This document shows positions 11,101-19,465 of a DNA stretch of 64,000 nt, in pieces. The stretch is from the NCBI RefSeq assembly GCF_905220565.1, contig NC_059423.1:1918001-1982000 (forward strand), in the 5' to 3' direction. This stretch comes from Melitaea cinxia (taxonomy: Eukaryota; Arthropoda; Insecta; Lepidoptera; Nymphalidae). How positions within the stretch are numbered: position 1 is the first letter of the stretch; every line of letters starts with the position of its first letter. The translations under genes and the position numbers were made by a program. The notes beneath the pieces are model-generated. The model worked only from the letters and a program-made list of their open reading frames with translations. It did not search any database and was not told where the DNA came from.

Positions 11101-12842
11101 AGGTAACCTCCGTGGCGTTGATAAAGTCTTTGGCGGCTACGACTAACTTCTTTCCACTTATTGCTCATATTTAAACAAAATAACCGACGAAAAGAGAACA
11201 AATTCTCTCAAATACAGCTGATTCTCGACCACTTTTTTCCGTTTCAAACCGTACTTCTACCAGATTACCCGGAGTTTTTGATAGATTTCCTTCTCGCTGA
11301 AAAAGATATTATAAAAAAAAGTCGCAAACGGAAGCACTTAAACTGTACTGAAAATTAAAGTATACCAATGTAGTAATAATAAAATGTTACAAGTATGCAA
11401 TGTTATGCAATGTTTTTTTTAAAACTTTCTTCAAAGTTTTAAAATGCACCGAGTTATACTTATTTTCAATAGCAACTTTGGATAGATTCATACATAGTTA
11501 AAGACAACGTATAGACTCAAAAACTATAATAATTTAAAGTACATACCTTGGCCTTTAATCTCCATAGCTGTTAGTTTATAAAAACGTTACACTTTCTTTT
11601 CACAATGCACTTTGCACAACAGACGATTTACGACTGATAAGGTAGTTAGCGGTATTCATTCAAAGTGAGACATTCAAAGTGTCATTATAAGCGAATAAAA
11701 ACTATCCAGCTAATAAAAATTGGTGCTCGTTGTGTAGGAACTCATTATTTTTAAAACGGCAATACCGATTTGTAGGAAACCGAAATTTGTTTTTTTCTTT
11801 TTTGTCCTAGACTCACAGCACTGTGCAGCGTGGTGGATTAAGCTCTGATCCTTCTCTTACATGGGGAAAGAGGCCTATGCCCAACAGTGGGATATTACAG
11901 GCTGAAGCAACCCGAATAATTATTTTCTTTATAGCTCGAATAGAACTTGAAATTAATATTTTATAATAAGGAACTTCGTTCCTATCTGGTGTCCCACGAC
12001 ACAACTCGGTTTTTTTACCACTTTTCATGTTTTACCATCACATGTTTTTTGAGGTTGAAATGGGAACGAAGGTAAGGTATGGAAAATTGACATTTGCTTG
12101 ATATATGGCTAATCCTGCTATCCTGTAGTGCTGTATTTCTGTGGTGAGTGAGGTAGCCAGCATTCCTATGGCTGGGTCTGTGGGTGAAGTCTATATGCTA
12201 GGATACCATCAGGCGGAGACATACGCTCGCTTGTTTGCTACTTTTGAGGTAATAAAAAACAAATTTTTTTATGTCACTAGGTCGACAAACAAGCGTACGG
12301 CTCACCTGATGGTAAGCGATTACCGTAGCTTATAGACGCCTGCAACACCAGAAGCATCGCAAGCGCGTTGCCGACCCAATCCCTAATCCCCCTCACGAGC
12401 TCTGGTCACCTTACCAACGGAACACAATACTGCTTGAAAACAGTATTATTTAGCTGTGGTCTTCTGTAAGGTCGAAGTACTACCCCAGTCGGGCTGCTCC
12501 ATATTTTGAGCAGGAAATTCCTGCTGTGCCCCTACCTCAGTTGATAAATAAAAAATATGATAGTCAATAAATACATTACAACTTCCAATATGATTTTTTA
12601 TTATTTTACTTATGTAAAAGATTTTATGAGGTTTAAAAAATAAGCGGCCGTTAATAGGCGCATGTACCTTAGTTATAACTAAGTAAGTAATTATAAATAA
12701 AGTAATTCTCTTTATATATTATATATATCTTAAATGTATGACAACGCACTTACATCAATCCGGGACTACCATTTCTAGCCTTGCCTTGAAACCTGCTCCA
12801 CACTTTCCCCACTGGAACATTGTCTGGTCGTTTCCAGCGCAT
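5193..12842 (-). CDS. Gene A: arylalkylamine N-acetyltransferase-like (GNAT), five coding exons
   Basis: Coding exons are 12754-12842, 8759-8856, 6810-6985, 6314-6480 and 5193-5388. All have GT-AG borders, and the phases join to a 241-residue protein without stops. It begins MRWKRPDNVPVGKVWSRFQG. Residues 55-57 are DEP, the motif carrying the catalytic glutamate of insect aaNATs. The acetyl-CoA loop at 163-170 reads GHRGQNIG, with Asn where most GNATs have Gly. The C-terminus is KVMGIKYC. No signal peptide or membrane segment is seen, so a cytosolic enzyme acetylating aromatic amines is expected from the family. An acceptor 11 bases before the ATG (exon edge 12853) implies a non-coding first exon further right. 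This is the most diverged member of the array; its introns hold SINE, Helitron-like and family X copies. The family call is firm; the substrate is inferred. Confidence 0.82.
5514..5815 (-). mobile_element. Helitron-like non-autonomous element in gene A intron 4
   Basis: The minus-strand 3' terminus is CAGCTAG|T, preceded by a GC-rich imperfect hairpin around CGCGGACGAAGTCGCG. The same terminal module is present at 34795-35054, 45512-45771 and 57438-57700. There is no ORF. It sits wholly within the last intron of gene A. Confidence 0.5.
6119..6241 (+). repeat. Interspersed repeat family X
   Basis: A degenerate copy, recognisable by CAACGCGCTTGCAATGCT, TTCGCTTACCAT and the end ACGCTTGTTTGCCA. 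It lies between exons 5 and 4 of gene A. Confidence 0.55.
7168..7348 (+). repeat. Interspersed repeat family X
   Basis: This copy has the family order: an ACTGTGTTCAAG-type head, the TCGGCAACGCACTTACGATG core, AATCGCTTACCATCAG, and CGCTTGTTTGCCGACTTAGT at the end. It abuts the Helitron-like element at 7356. Confidence 0.6.
7356..7805 (-). mobile_element. Helitron-like or LINE-tail repeat in gene A intron 2
   Basis: The minus-strand end is CGCTAG|T, preceded by a GC-rich stretch around CCCCGGCTTCGCACGGG that can fold. An imperfect (CAAA)n-like run lies at 7660-7685. No ORF resembles a protein. The Helitron assignment rests on the CTAG|T end; a LINE 3' tail is the alternative. Confidence 0.4.
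7982..8210 (+). mobile_element. tRNA-derived SINE, 5'-truncated
   Basis: The body and 3' end match the complete copy at 17889-18231: GTTTGCCGTGGTCTGGGTGT, CGGAGAGCACGTTAAGCCG, GAAAAGAGGCCTATGCCCAG and GGGATATTACATGCTGAAGC. The tRNA-like head is missing. Confidence 0.7.
8900..9050 (+). repeat. Interspersed repeat family X
   Basis: A good copy containing GATCGGCAACGCGCTTGCG, CGGTAATCGCTTACCATCAG and GTGAGCCGTACGCTTGTTTG. It lies in intron 1 of gene A, just before exon 2. Confidence 0.6.
9203..9400 (-). mobile_element. Helitron-like repeat fragment
   Basis: It opens on the plus strand with ACTAGCTGCC, which is CAGCTAG|T on the minus strand, and continues with the AATCGATCGAGCCATTCTCG module typical of these repeats. 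The far border is unclear. Confidence 0.4.
9805..10020 (+). repeat. LINE 3'-end-like repeat fragment
   Basis: A sequence with AACAGCTTTATTCAAATAGG, GATTCTGCAGAGAAGAATCG and GCAAGAAACTCCGCAGTTAC. I recognise it as a widespread lepidopteran interspersed repeat, probably a LINE 3' region. The two ORFs across it (102 and 77 codons) are incidental. Confidence 0.45.
10606..10790 (+). mobile_element. tRNA-derived SINE fragment
   Basis: This is the body of the same SINE as 17889-18231 (TTGGCCATACAGGTGTTTGC through CCGCCAACCCGCATTGGAGC). Both the tRNA head and the AGGCCTATGCCC tail are missing. Confidence 0.65.
11020..11070. repeat. AT-only palindromic stretch
   Basis: About 50 bases of A and T made of repeated AATTATTTTAAATTAAATAA blocks that read almost the same on both strands. 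It lies in intron 1 of gene A. Confidence 0.5.
11545..11640 (-). promoter_or_regulatory. Candidate alternative promoter and first exon inside gene A intron 1
   Basis: On the minus strand an arthropod-type initiator context, TTATCAGTCG, lies near 11640. A TATAAT-like box is some tens of bases upstream. Downstream, an ATG opens MEIKGQ and runs directly into a good donor (AAG|GTATGT). The donor phase fits exon 3 (6985), not exon 2, so a transcript skipping exons 1-2 would stay in frame but would lack the DEP motif. This is inference from motifs only. Confidence 0.25.
11820..11915 (+). mobile_element. tRNA-derived SINE, 3' tail only
   Basis: GCAGCGTGGTGGATTAAGCT, TACATGGGGAAAGAGGCC and GGGATATTACAGGCTGAAGC match the last 90 bases of the SINE at 17889-18231. 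Confidence 0.65.
12128..12245 (+). repeat. Interspersed repeat family X
   Basis: A degenerate copy ending in GGCGGAGACATACGCTCGCT and TGTTTGCTACTTTTGAGG. Confidence 0.45.
12280..12540 (-). repeat. Interspersed repeat family X, long copy
   Basis: This is the longest family X copy here, running from GTCGACAAACAAGCGTACGG through GAAGCATCGCAAGCGCGTTG to CCCAGTCGGGCTGCTCCATA. It shows that the family extends about 110 bases past the usual truncation point. It ends about 210 bases short of gene A exon 1. Confidence 0.6.
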
Positions 12843-13539
12843 TTTTGGTTAATCTATTGAGGAAAATGAAATATAAACATTATCCCAAAGTCTACAGAGT
12901 TATTGAATTTAATAGTCTATGGGCAAGTCTATATATAGTCTAGAATTTATAATATACGTACAACTTTCGAACGTTATGACGTTGTCTCGTTAAACTATCG
13001 TCCGTAAACCAACTTTACAGACAACCAATTTTTTTTATCGTTAACTCTGATTACAGTTATATAACTGTTTCGGATTGTATTTATAGATAGTTTTTCGGAT
13101 AAAACGCTGTAATTTATATAAATACAATAAAACGCAAATATCCGCAACGGCTAGATTTATTCGACTGATTTTTTTTTTTAATTTTGCTAGAACATTTTTA
13201 TGGAATAATAATAATGGAAAATTGCAACAATACCAAAAAACCCCAAAACCAAAAAGAACAATACAGAACATTGTCTGATGTATAATATTAGTAACTACTT
13301 ACATATTTAACTACCTAGTCAGTCAGTGATAAATAAAAATAATAATCAATATATACCTACATATAAATAAAATTGAAGGATTGAAGTAACTTTTAGGGAC
13401 TTTCTACATGGAAAAAAATGCGTTTACCGCGTGCGAGTACCTACCGCCCAGATACGAGGAGATATTTTGTACACATTTTTTTTGTGTCTTTTATCTTGCA
13501 TATTTTATGTTATATGTATTATTTCTTTTCCTGTGTGGC

Positions 13540-13825
13540 TACGGCACCAAAGAATATAGCCAACCCCTCTCTTCCCGTGGGTGTCGTAAGAGGCGACTAA
13601 GGGATAACAAGGTTCCACTACCACCTTGAAACTTAAGAAGCCGACCGATGGCGGGATAACCATCCAACTGCTGGCTTTGAAGCACACAGGCCGAAGACGG
13701 GTAGCAGCGTCTTAGGTGCGACAAAGCCAGTCCTGAGGTCACCAACCCGCCTCCCTAGCGTGGTGACTAAGGGCAACACACGAGTTCACGCATTTTTGGC
13801 GCGAACTTGTGGAGGCCTATGTCCG
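13540..13825 (+). mobile_element. RTE-derived short non-autonomous element
   Basis: It matches the 5' UTR of the full RTE at 24160-27377 (TCTTCCCGTGGGTGTCGTAA, AGCCGACCGATGGCGGGATA) and then jumps to the RTE 3' end (GCGAACTTGTGGAGGCCTAT). The whole EN-RT ORF between them is missing. Diverged relatives lie inside every duplicated unit (23196, 37815, 48515 and 60448), so this head-to-tail form seems to be a family rather than a single deletion. Confidence 0.65.
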
Positions 13826-13894
13826 AGGCAATTTTTATAAGCAAAAACAACTAAAATAAAATTAGTTTTTTTCTTTTTATTTTCATCAATCAGT

Positions 13895-13990
13895 CAGTCA
13901 GTTCCGATTTCCACTGCTGGACATAGGCCTCCTCAAGTACGCGGCATAGATTCCGGTTTACCGCAATCCCCATCCAGCCTATACCGGAAA
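13895..13990 (-). mobile_element. RTE 3'-end fragment
   Basis: The plus strand reads CACTGCTGGACATAGGCCTC then CAAGTACGCGGCATAGATTC and CATCCAGCC. This is the reverse complement of the codons for the RTE C-terminus (GEAYVQQWTAIG). It passes directly into the GAAGTCGGT-family element at 13991. Confidence 0.6.
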
Positions 13991-14374
13991 CATCGACAAG
14001 TAATACAACGTAGGTAGACGTAAAAATAGTCAAGTAAATACGCGTTATCAAAGATTACTCAAAAAGTAGTCATCAGATCTCAATCAAATTTAAATATGAC
14101 CACATAACAAGTATCAGATTTCGATTAAAACAAAAATCATCAAAATCGGTACACCCAGTGAAAAGTTATGCGGTACAAATACAACGTAAGTCTAGGTCGT
14201 AAGTGTAACGTAGTTAGATCTCAAATAAATTTAAATGGGACCACATGACACGCACCTTTCGATAAAAAAAAAATCATCGAAATCGGTCAACCCAGTAAAA
14301 AGTTCTTAGTTAACAGTACATAAAAAAATACACTCGAATTGAGAACCTCCTCCTTTGAAAGTCGGTTAAAAAGG
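13991..14374 (+). mobile_element. GAAGTCGGT-family non-autonomous element, 5' end missing
   Basis: It matches the full copy at 49698-50311 from CATCGACAAGTAATACAACG to GAAAGTCGGTT. The opening ACCGACTTCAATTA module is replaced by the RTE fragment. Internal half-repeats are visible (AAAATCGGTACACCCAGTG and AAATCGGTCAACCCAGTA). Confidence 0.6.
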
Positions 14375-15401
14375 GGTCACATGAGTATACTTTTTATCTC
14401 ATAATTTCCACAAGATCAGGATTATGCCGTTAAGAAAATAGTGAGTACCTATCCAGATAGATTCTCTCACGAGAACGAAGTCGCGGATACAGTGTGTAAT
14501 TTAATAAATGAAAGAAGAAAAACACTTAATATTTATAATTAAGGATATTAGGGAAGATAATTTTCAGACGTTTTTAGCTCGATAAATTGATAAATTAAAT
14601 ACTAGTGTTATACTACCCTCTTTAGAACTTGAAGAAACAGAATTCAAAGTACGAAACACATATTTATTATTTAATTTACGGACAGAACATTAATTCATTT
14701 AAAGTTACAATAAAAATTAAAATTAAAAGTAAAAATTATAGATATAAAGATTATATAGTAAGGCACAAAATAGACAAAACATTGCGAACGATGTAAACTC
14801 AAGGAAAAAGGCGCTTAAAATAGCCGATGGATCAAAGATCACTATATTTACCTCAATACACAATAACAAACAAAAGTAACACTTACAGATTCAATAGAAA
14901 CTTTTTATTGGCACAAGAAACAATTTAAAAACTTATTTGAATTTTTACAAACTTTTAAATCTGTTACGCTGATATAACCTCACAGTGGACTAACTAAATC
15001 ATGCAAAATGTTAGTGTATGTGCGTTGTATTGTTTTGCGGCTGTGTTATCTCAAATTGGGTCTTATCACAACGCGATAAGAGGCTCGAGTTGGTAAAAAA
15101 TTGCGTTTAAGTTTGTGATAGCAAAACTCAACACGTGTGCGTTTCCATTTGTATTATCGATGATAATAAGTATAATTATAATGAGCTGAGATTTTGTTAT
15201 GATTTCTATGTAAAGGAGCTATGTATCTATTAATAACAAATATGTTTGTTCTAAAATAAAAAATCCGACTACAATTTACAAGTGTAGTACAATACGCATT
15301 ATTAGGAATAACTCAATCTCTCAATCAGACTCGCTCAATTTTAAAAAAGGAACCACACGACAACACACGACAAAAACCAGCTTTCGTCCTAGTTTTTTTA
15401 A
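14375..15401. other. Upstream of gene A, no gene recognised
   Basis: AT-rich sequence with no plausible ORF. An inverted repeat TCTTATC / GATAAGA separated by seven bases lies near 15060-15085 and forms two opposed GATA-type sites. Nothing else stands out. Confidence 0.35.
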
Positions 15402-15720
15402 CCGACTTCAAAAAAAGGAGTAGGTTTCTCAATTCGACCGTATTTATATTTATTTTATGTGTGTTCGCGGATAGCTTTGTCATTTATGAATCGATTTTGA
15501 TGATTCTTTTTTTTTTTTTGTTGGAAAGGAGATATCCAAAGGATGGTACCATAAAAATGAAAGCAAGGTCTAGTAATGGGATCCCAGAGAAATCGAGGAG
15601 AACCTTCGAAAATCGTAGTGACGACTAGTGCGTTTGTTAATTTCTATTCGTCTACTTACGTTGTATATTGTCGATGTAATTGAAGTCGGTTTTTTTTTCG
15701 TTTGCTAGCAAACACAATTT
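15402..15720 (-). mobile_element. GAAGTCGGT-family non-autonomous element, internally shortened
   Basis: The plus strand opens with AACCGACTTCAAAAAAAGGA and closes with TGTAATTGAAGTCGGTTTTT followed by the palindrome GTTTGCTAGCAAAC. That is the reverse orientation of the element at 49698-50311. At about 320 bases it is half the full length. Confidence 0.65.
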
Positions 15721-15843
15721 TTTTTAAGTCAGTTATAATGACTAGTACAACGCATACTTTGCCACGAATATATGATTTTCCGTATTTACTAACACGATTT
15801 CAAGATGCAATGGAAACAAAATAGTTTATAGGGCGGCAATGTA

Positions 15844-17490
15844 GGGGAACACCGGGCAAGATGGGGTAGTTAAGGTTTAAAGCTCCAGAAATCGTAGGGG
15901 TTCATGGTTTCATAATCATATTTATTCTTAATCAGGCTTGTAGTTATCAATCTTACATATTAAATTTAAATCAGGAACACAGCACCATAGAATTGTTAAT
16001 AATATAACAAAATGTAAAATATGACATATCACCCCATCATGCCCGATAGGTCGGGTAAGATGGGGTGAGCCTAATGGGCAAGATGGGGTATAGCCATTCT
16101 CTCGACTATTCAGGAGTGCAGAACTCGAAAATGAATGTTGCTTCGGCATCATTATCATCCACTCCTGCGCAGCAATAATGTAACCATTTGCCACAAGAAG
16201 AATAAGCAATCCAACCTTTCTTGGAGTCGAAATATAATCCTGTAGAATGTAGGCATGGAGTGTTTTCGGTTTCAACATCACTCTTTTCAGAAGACGACTG
16301 TCTAATACGTATCTTTGAATTATATTTCTTTGTGGCTTTAGTCTTGAAATAGGTTTTGTTTCTCTTCCTTTTTCTGTTTTCGCTCCTTTTTTCTCTGTCT
16401 GATTTCCTTGTTTTGCTTTTTTAACTTTTCTGTCACATTTTTTTAAAATAAATTCTTCTAACTTAACTCTTAACAACTTCTGTTTATAGGGTGAAGAGGT
16501 TATGATAGTAGTTTTACCGCGTTTTTTCGTCACTTTTAATGTCTTCTTGGTCACTGGAAGAGGCAATAGTTGCTTTGGGCTGGCTAATGCACTAAATTAG
16601 GCCAATAAGAAAATCTAGGGGAAGGACTCAAATTTAAATATGTGTTAATTTCAGTTGTACTAGTTGTCACAACTGTTGAAGTAGTAGGATCTGTAACAAC
16701 AACTGCAGTGCTCGTTGCTGTTGTTGTAAGAGGTGCTGCCACGGTATCTACAGTTAAAAAAAACCCGATTTCTATGTCTAGTAAATAATCCATCAAGCTC
16801 ATCCTCTTCTTCTTTTTGCGAAAATACTGGTACCCAAAGGTACCTTTACATTCTTTTTTAGCCTTTTTTACCTTTCATTCTAATGTAGTTTGTGGGACTA
16901 AGAAAAATTTTGCAGCCAACATATATCCCATTTCTCGCTTCAAAACAACTTCTATCGCCTTATTCAGTGCTTCCCTTGACCGTTTTCCTCTTCCTGAGTT
17001 TCTTTTATAAACATATATGACTTTTTTTAAATATAAACCATCCTAAAACAATATATAAAAAAATATAAATAATCAAAATCGTGTCAGACAATATGGGGTA
17101 TCATATACCCCATCTTGCCCGTTGATTCGTTTCAAAATTAATATTCAAACAAAAAAAAAATGAATAATGTTTCATAACAAAACAAGTTATTACCTGTTAC
17201 TGCAATGTACTGTAGATAGGATTAACCGAGGTACCGCTTAAAATTCACCAAATACAAGTTTCATGCACTACGAAACGTACATATAAGAAATTTTACTACG
17301 AACAAACGAAATCTACTTTTCGGCGATAACTAAAACAAATGATTAGCCGCCGTGTTAGTATTTGTGTGACTAAGAGCTGTCGTGGCGGCCAGTAGCGAGA
17401 TGGCAGAGCGAATGAGATTGATTAATTTAAATCACCTGAAAAGCCTGATGCCCCGTCTTGCCCACCACCCCGTCTTGCCCGGTGTTCCCC
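15844..17490 (-). mobile_element. pogo-like (Tc1/mariner superfamily) DNA transposon, deleted
   Basis: Terminal inverted repeats of 23 bases lie at 15844-15866 and 17468-17490. They begin GGGGAACACCGGGCAAGA, differ at one position, and are flanked by TA on both sides (15842-15843 and 17491-17492), as expected for a TA target duplication. The core motif GGGCAAGATGGGGTA recurs inside each end (16027-16092, 17094-17121 and 17446-17480), suggesting transposase binding repeats. The interior encodes the two ends of a pogo-type transposase but not its DDE catalytic domain (see 16108-17013), so the copy cannot mobilise itself. It may have been moved by a full-length relative. Confidence 0.8.
16108..17013 (-). 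pseudogene. pogo-like transposase remnant: N-terminal HTH and C-terminal zinc region, DDE domain lost
   Basis: Read from the right, the minus strand encodes YKRNSGRGKRSREALNKAIE, then a REMGYMLAAKFFLVPQTTLE segment. This matches the psq-type helix-turn-helix of pogo/Tigger transposases. After an in-frame TGA (probably a decayed CGA) it continues into a KGTFGY...MDYLLDIEIG segment. The reading then jumps to Thr-rich linker sequence, a TKKRGKTTIITSSPYKQ motif typical of the region after the DDE domain, and, after a frameshift, a cysteine-rich tail (GWIAYSSCGKWLHYCCAG, FEFC) ending in TAG near 16108. About 250 residues of catalytic core are absent. The family call is confident; the exact breakpoints are not. 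Confidence 0.7.
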
Positions 17491-17719
17491 TATGCGTTCT
17501 CGATGACTGGCCTTGATCATATATTGATTTTAATTCGTCGATCACTCACGTTAGCGCTGATGTATAGACCATTGAAATATGACATTAAATGAATAATTTA
17601 CGTAAATATTTAAATTCTATCCTTTACAAATAAATACAATAAGTTTAATCATTCTATTTGTCGGAGAGTTACTATACCTTTTTACTAGTATTTTATTTTT
17701 TTAAGCAGTACTGCTCTCA

Positions 17720-17882
17720 ATTACTTGTGTTGTGTTTCTGTAGTAAGGTAGCCAGAGCTCCAAGCTAAGGGGTTAAAGTCGGCAATACGCTTGAAATGTT
17801 TCGCTGCTCATAGTGTTGCAGGTGGCCACATGATACGGCATCTGCTTATTATCAGGCGGAACATACGCTTGTTTGCCACCTG
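17720..17882 (+). repeat. Interspersed repeat family X
   Basis: A degenerate copy (GTAGTAAGGTAGCCAGAGCT through ATACGCTTGTTTGCCACC) that abuts the SINE tail at 17889. Confidence 0.5.
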
Positions 17883-17888
17883 TATACG

Positions 17889-18231
17889 CTTCAGCCTGTA
17901 ATATCCCACAACTGGGTATAGGTCTCTTTCCCCATGTAGGAGAAGGATCAGAGCTTAATCCACCACGCTGCTCCAATGCGGGTTGGTGGATATATTCCCT
18001 ACTATGAGTAACAATCGCTATCAGGTGTATATGATAACAACTGGAACCGATGGCTTAACGTGCTCTCCGAGGCACGGTGGGTAGACCCACAAGGACTGCA
18101 CAAACACCCAGACCATGGCAAACACCTGTATGGCCAATACAAATGTTTTTCATGTGCGGAAATTGGACCCGCAACCGCCATCGCCAGCGCAACAGGTACA
18201 ATCCATGGCTGTAACCGTTGCGCCAACGCGG
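17889..18231 (-). mobile_element. tRNA-derived SINE, nearly full length
   Basis: Reading the minus strand from 18231, a tRNA-like head contains an A-box-like segment (GCGTTGGCGCAACGGTTAC) and a degenerate B box (GGGTCCAATTTCC). The shared body and the tail AGGCCTATACCCAGTTGTGG / GGGATATTACAGGCTGAAGC follow. It is the reference copy in this window for the many fragments. ORFs across it are incidental. Confidence 0.75.
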
Positions 18232-18305
18232 CATCACCTGTATAGTTAAGAAAAAATTATTAACCTGTCCTAATTGTAATCTACCTCCGTGAGCTTTTGC
18301 TGAGT

Positions 18306-19400
18306 AGCTACGGCATTAAAAAATATAGCCACTCCCTCTCTTCCAGTGGGTGTCATAAGAGGCGACTAAAGGAAAACATAGTTCCACTACCACTTTGGAA
18401 CTTAAAAAGCCGACCAAAGGCGGGATAACCATCCAACCGCTGACTTTGAAATACACAGGCCGAAAACGGGCAGCAGCATCTTCGGTGCGACAAAGCCAGC
18501 CCTGCAGTCACCAACCCGCCTGCCCAGTGTGGCGACTATGGGCAAAAACCCATATGAGTTCACGTCTAAAGTTTCGGCCCTCAGTTCCCGGTAGCCTCAC
18601 TATTCCCGGCTACGGCAGCGGCTCCGGTAACGGTGGGGTAGAGACTGCTATGAATCGCTGGGTTACGGGAGGCTGCCAATCAAAATTACACCTGGCTACG
18701 TATAATGGACGCACGCTACGGTCGGACCTTACCGAACTTGAAGTAGAACAGAGTCATATTAAGTTGAGCATACTGGGGTTGTCTGAAGTCCGAAGAGAGG
18801 GTGAGGACACAATGATCCTTGACTCAGGGCACTTGTTCTACTTCCGTGAAGGTGATGGGCTTTCCCAAGGTGGCGTCGGTTTTCTGATCCACTGGTGGAT
18901 ATTGTCATCTTTGCGGAAACGTTGGATGAGTTAGGCCAAATACTGGCCGGCCTAAACAAGTCCTTGAACTTGGAGAAAACGAAAGTTATGTTTAACAATT
19001 AAGTCATACCGAGACTGGTATCGGTCGATGGTACCGCTGCTATAAGCTTTAATAATATATAAAGTTTAAAATCGCTCAACGTGCAATAGAACAGGCTATG
19101 CTTGGGGTTTCTCTCAAAGATAGGATTAGAAATTAGACTATCCGCGAGAGAATGTGAAATGTGAAAGGCAGTGGACTGGTCATCTGTGTCGCAGGACTGA
19201 TTGCCTTTGGAGCAAACGGGTCCTAGAGTGGAGACCGTGTCTTGGCAAATGCAGTGTGGGACGTCCTCCGGCCTGTTGGACCGACGATCTACGTAAGATT
19301 GCTGGTGTAGGCTGGATGAGGATTGCGGAAAATCGGGATGTCTGGCGCAAACTTGGGGAGGCCTATGTCCAGCAGTGGACTGCAATAGGCTGATCTGACT
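18306..19400 (+). mobile_element. RTE-clade LINE copy with internal deletions
   Basis: Same family as the intact element at 24160-27377 but on the plus strand. The 5' UTR module starts near 18306. The endonuclease N-terminus follows (LATYNGRTLR, LGLSEVRREGEDT), and the reading then jumps at about 18893 from the EN domain into RT codons near the FADD motif. Further deletions occur near 18960 and 19010-19065. The C-terminal codons ending EAYVQQWTAIG close at about 19392. It is not capable of movement and marks the left side of the duplicated array. Confidence 0.75.
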
Positions 19401-19465
19401 GGCTGAATGGCCAGCAGTAATTACCATACCTTATCATAATTTATTATTTAATGAAATTAATTGTT

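Noticed and set aside
16584..16802. Thr-rich 72-codon ORF as a mucin-like gene
   Set aside because: It lies inside the pogo-like element between two recognised transposase segments, so it is the linker of the decayed transposase.
18150..18231. Possible tRNA gene from A- and B-box-like motifs (also 42120-42230)
   Set aside because: The boxes sit in the head of SINE copies with the usual SINE body attached. No full cloverleaf could be seen.
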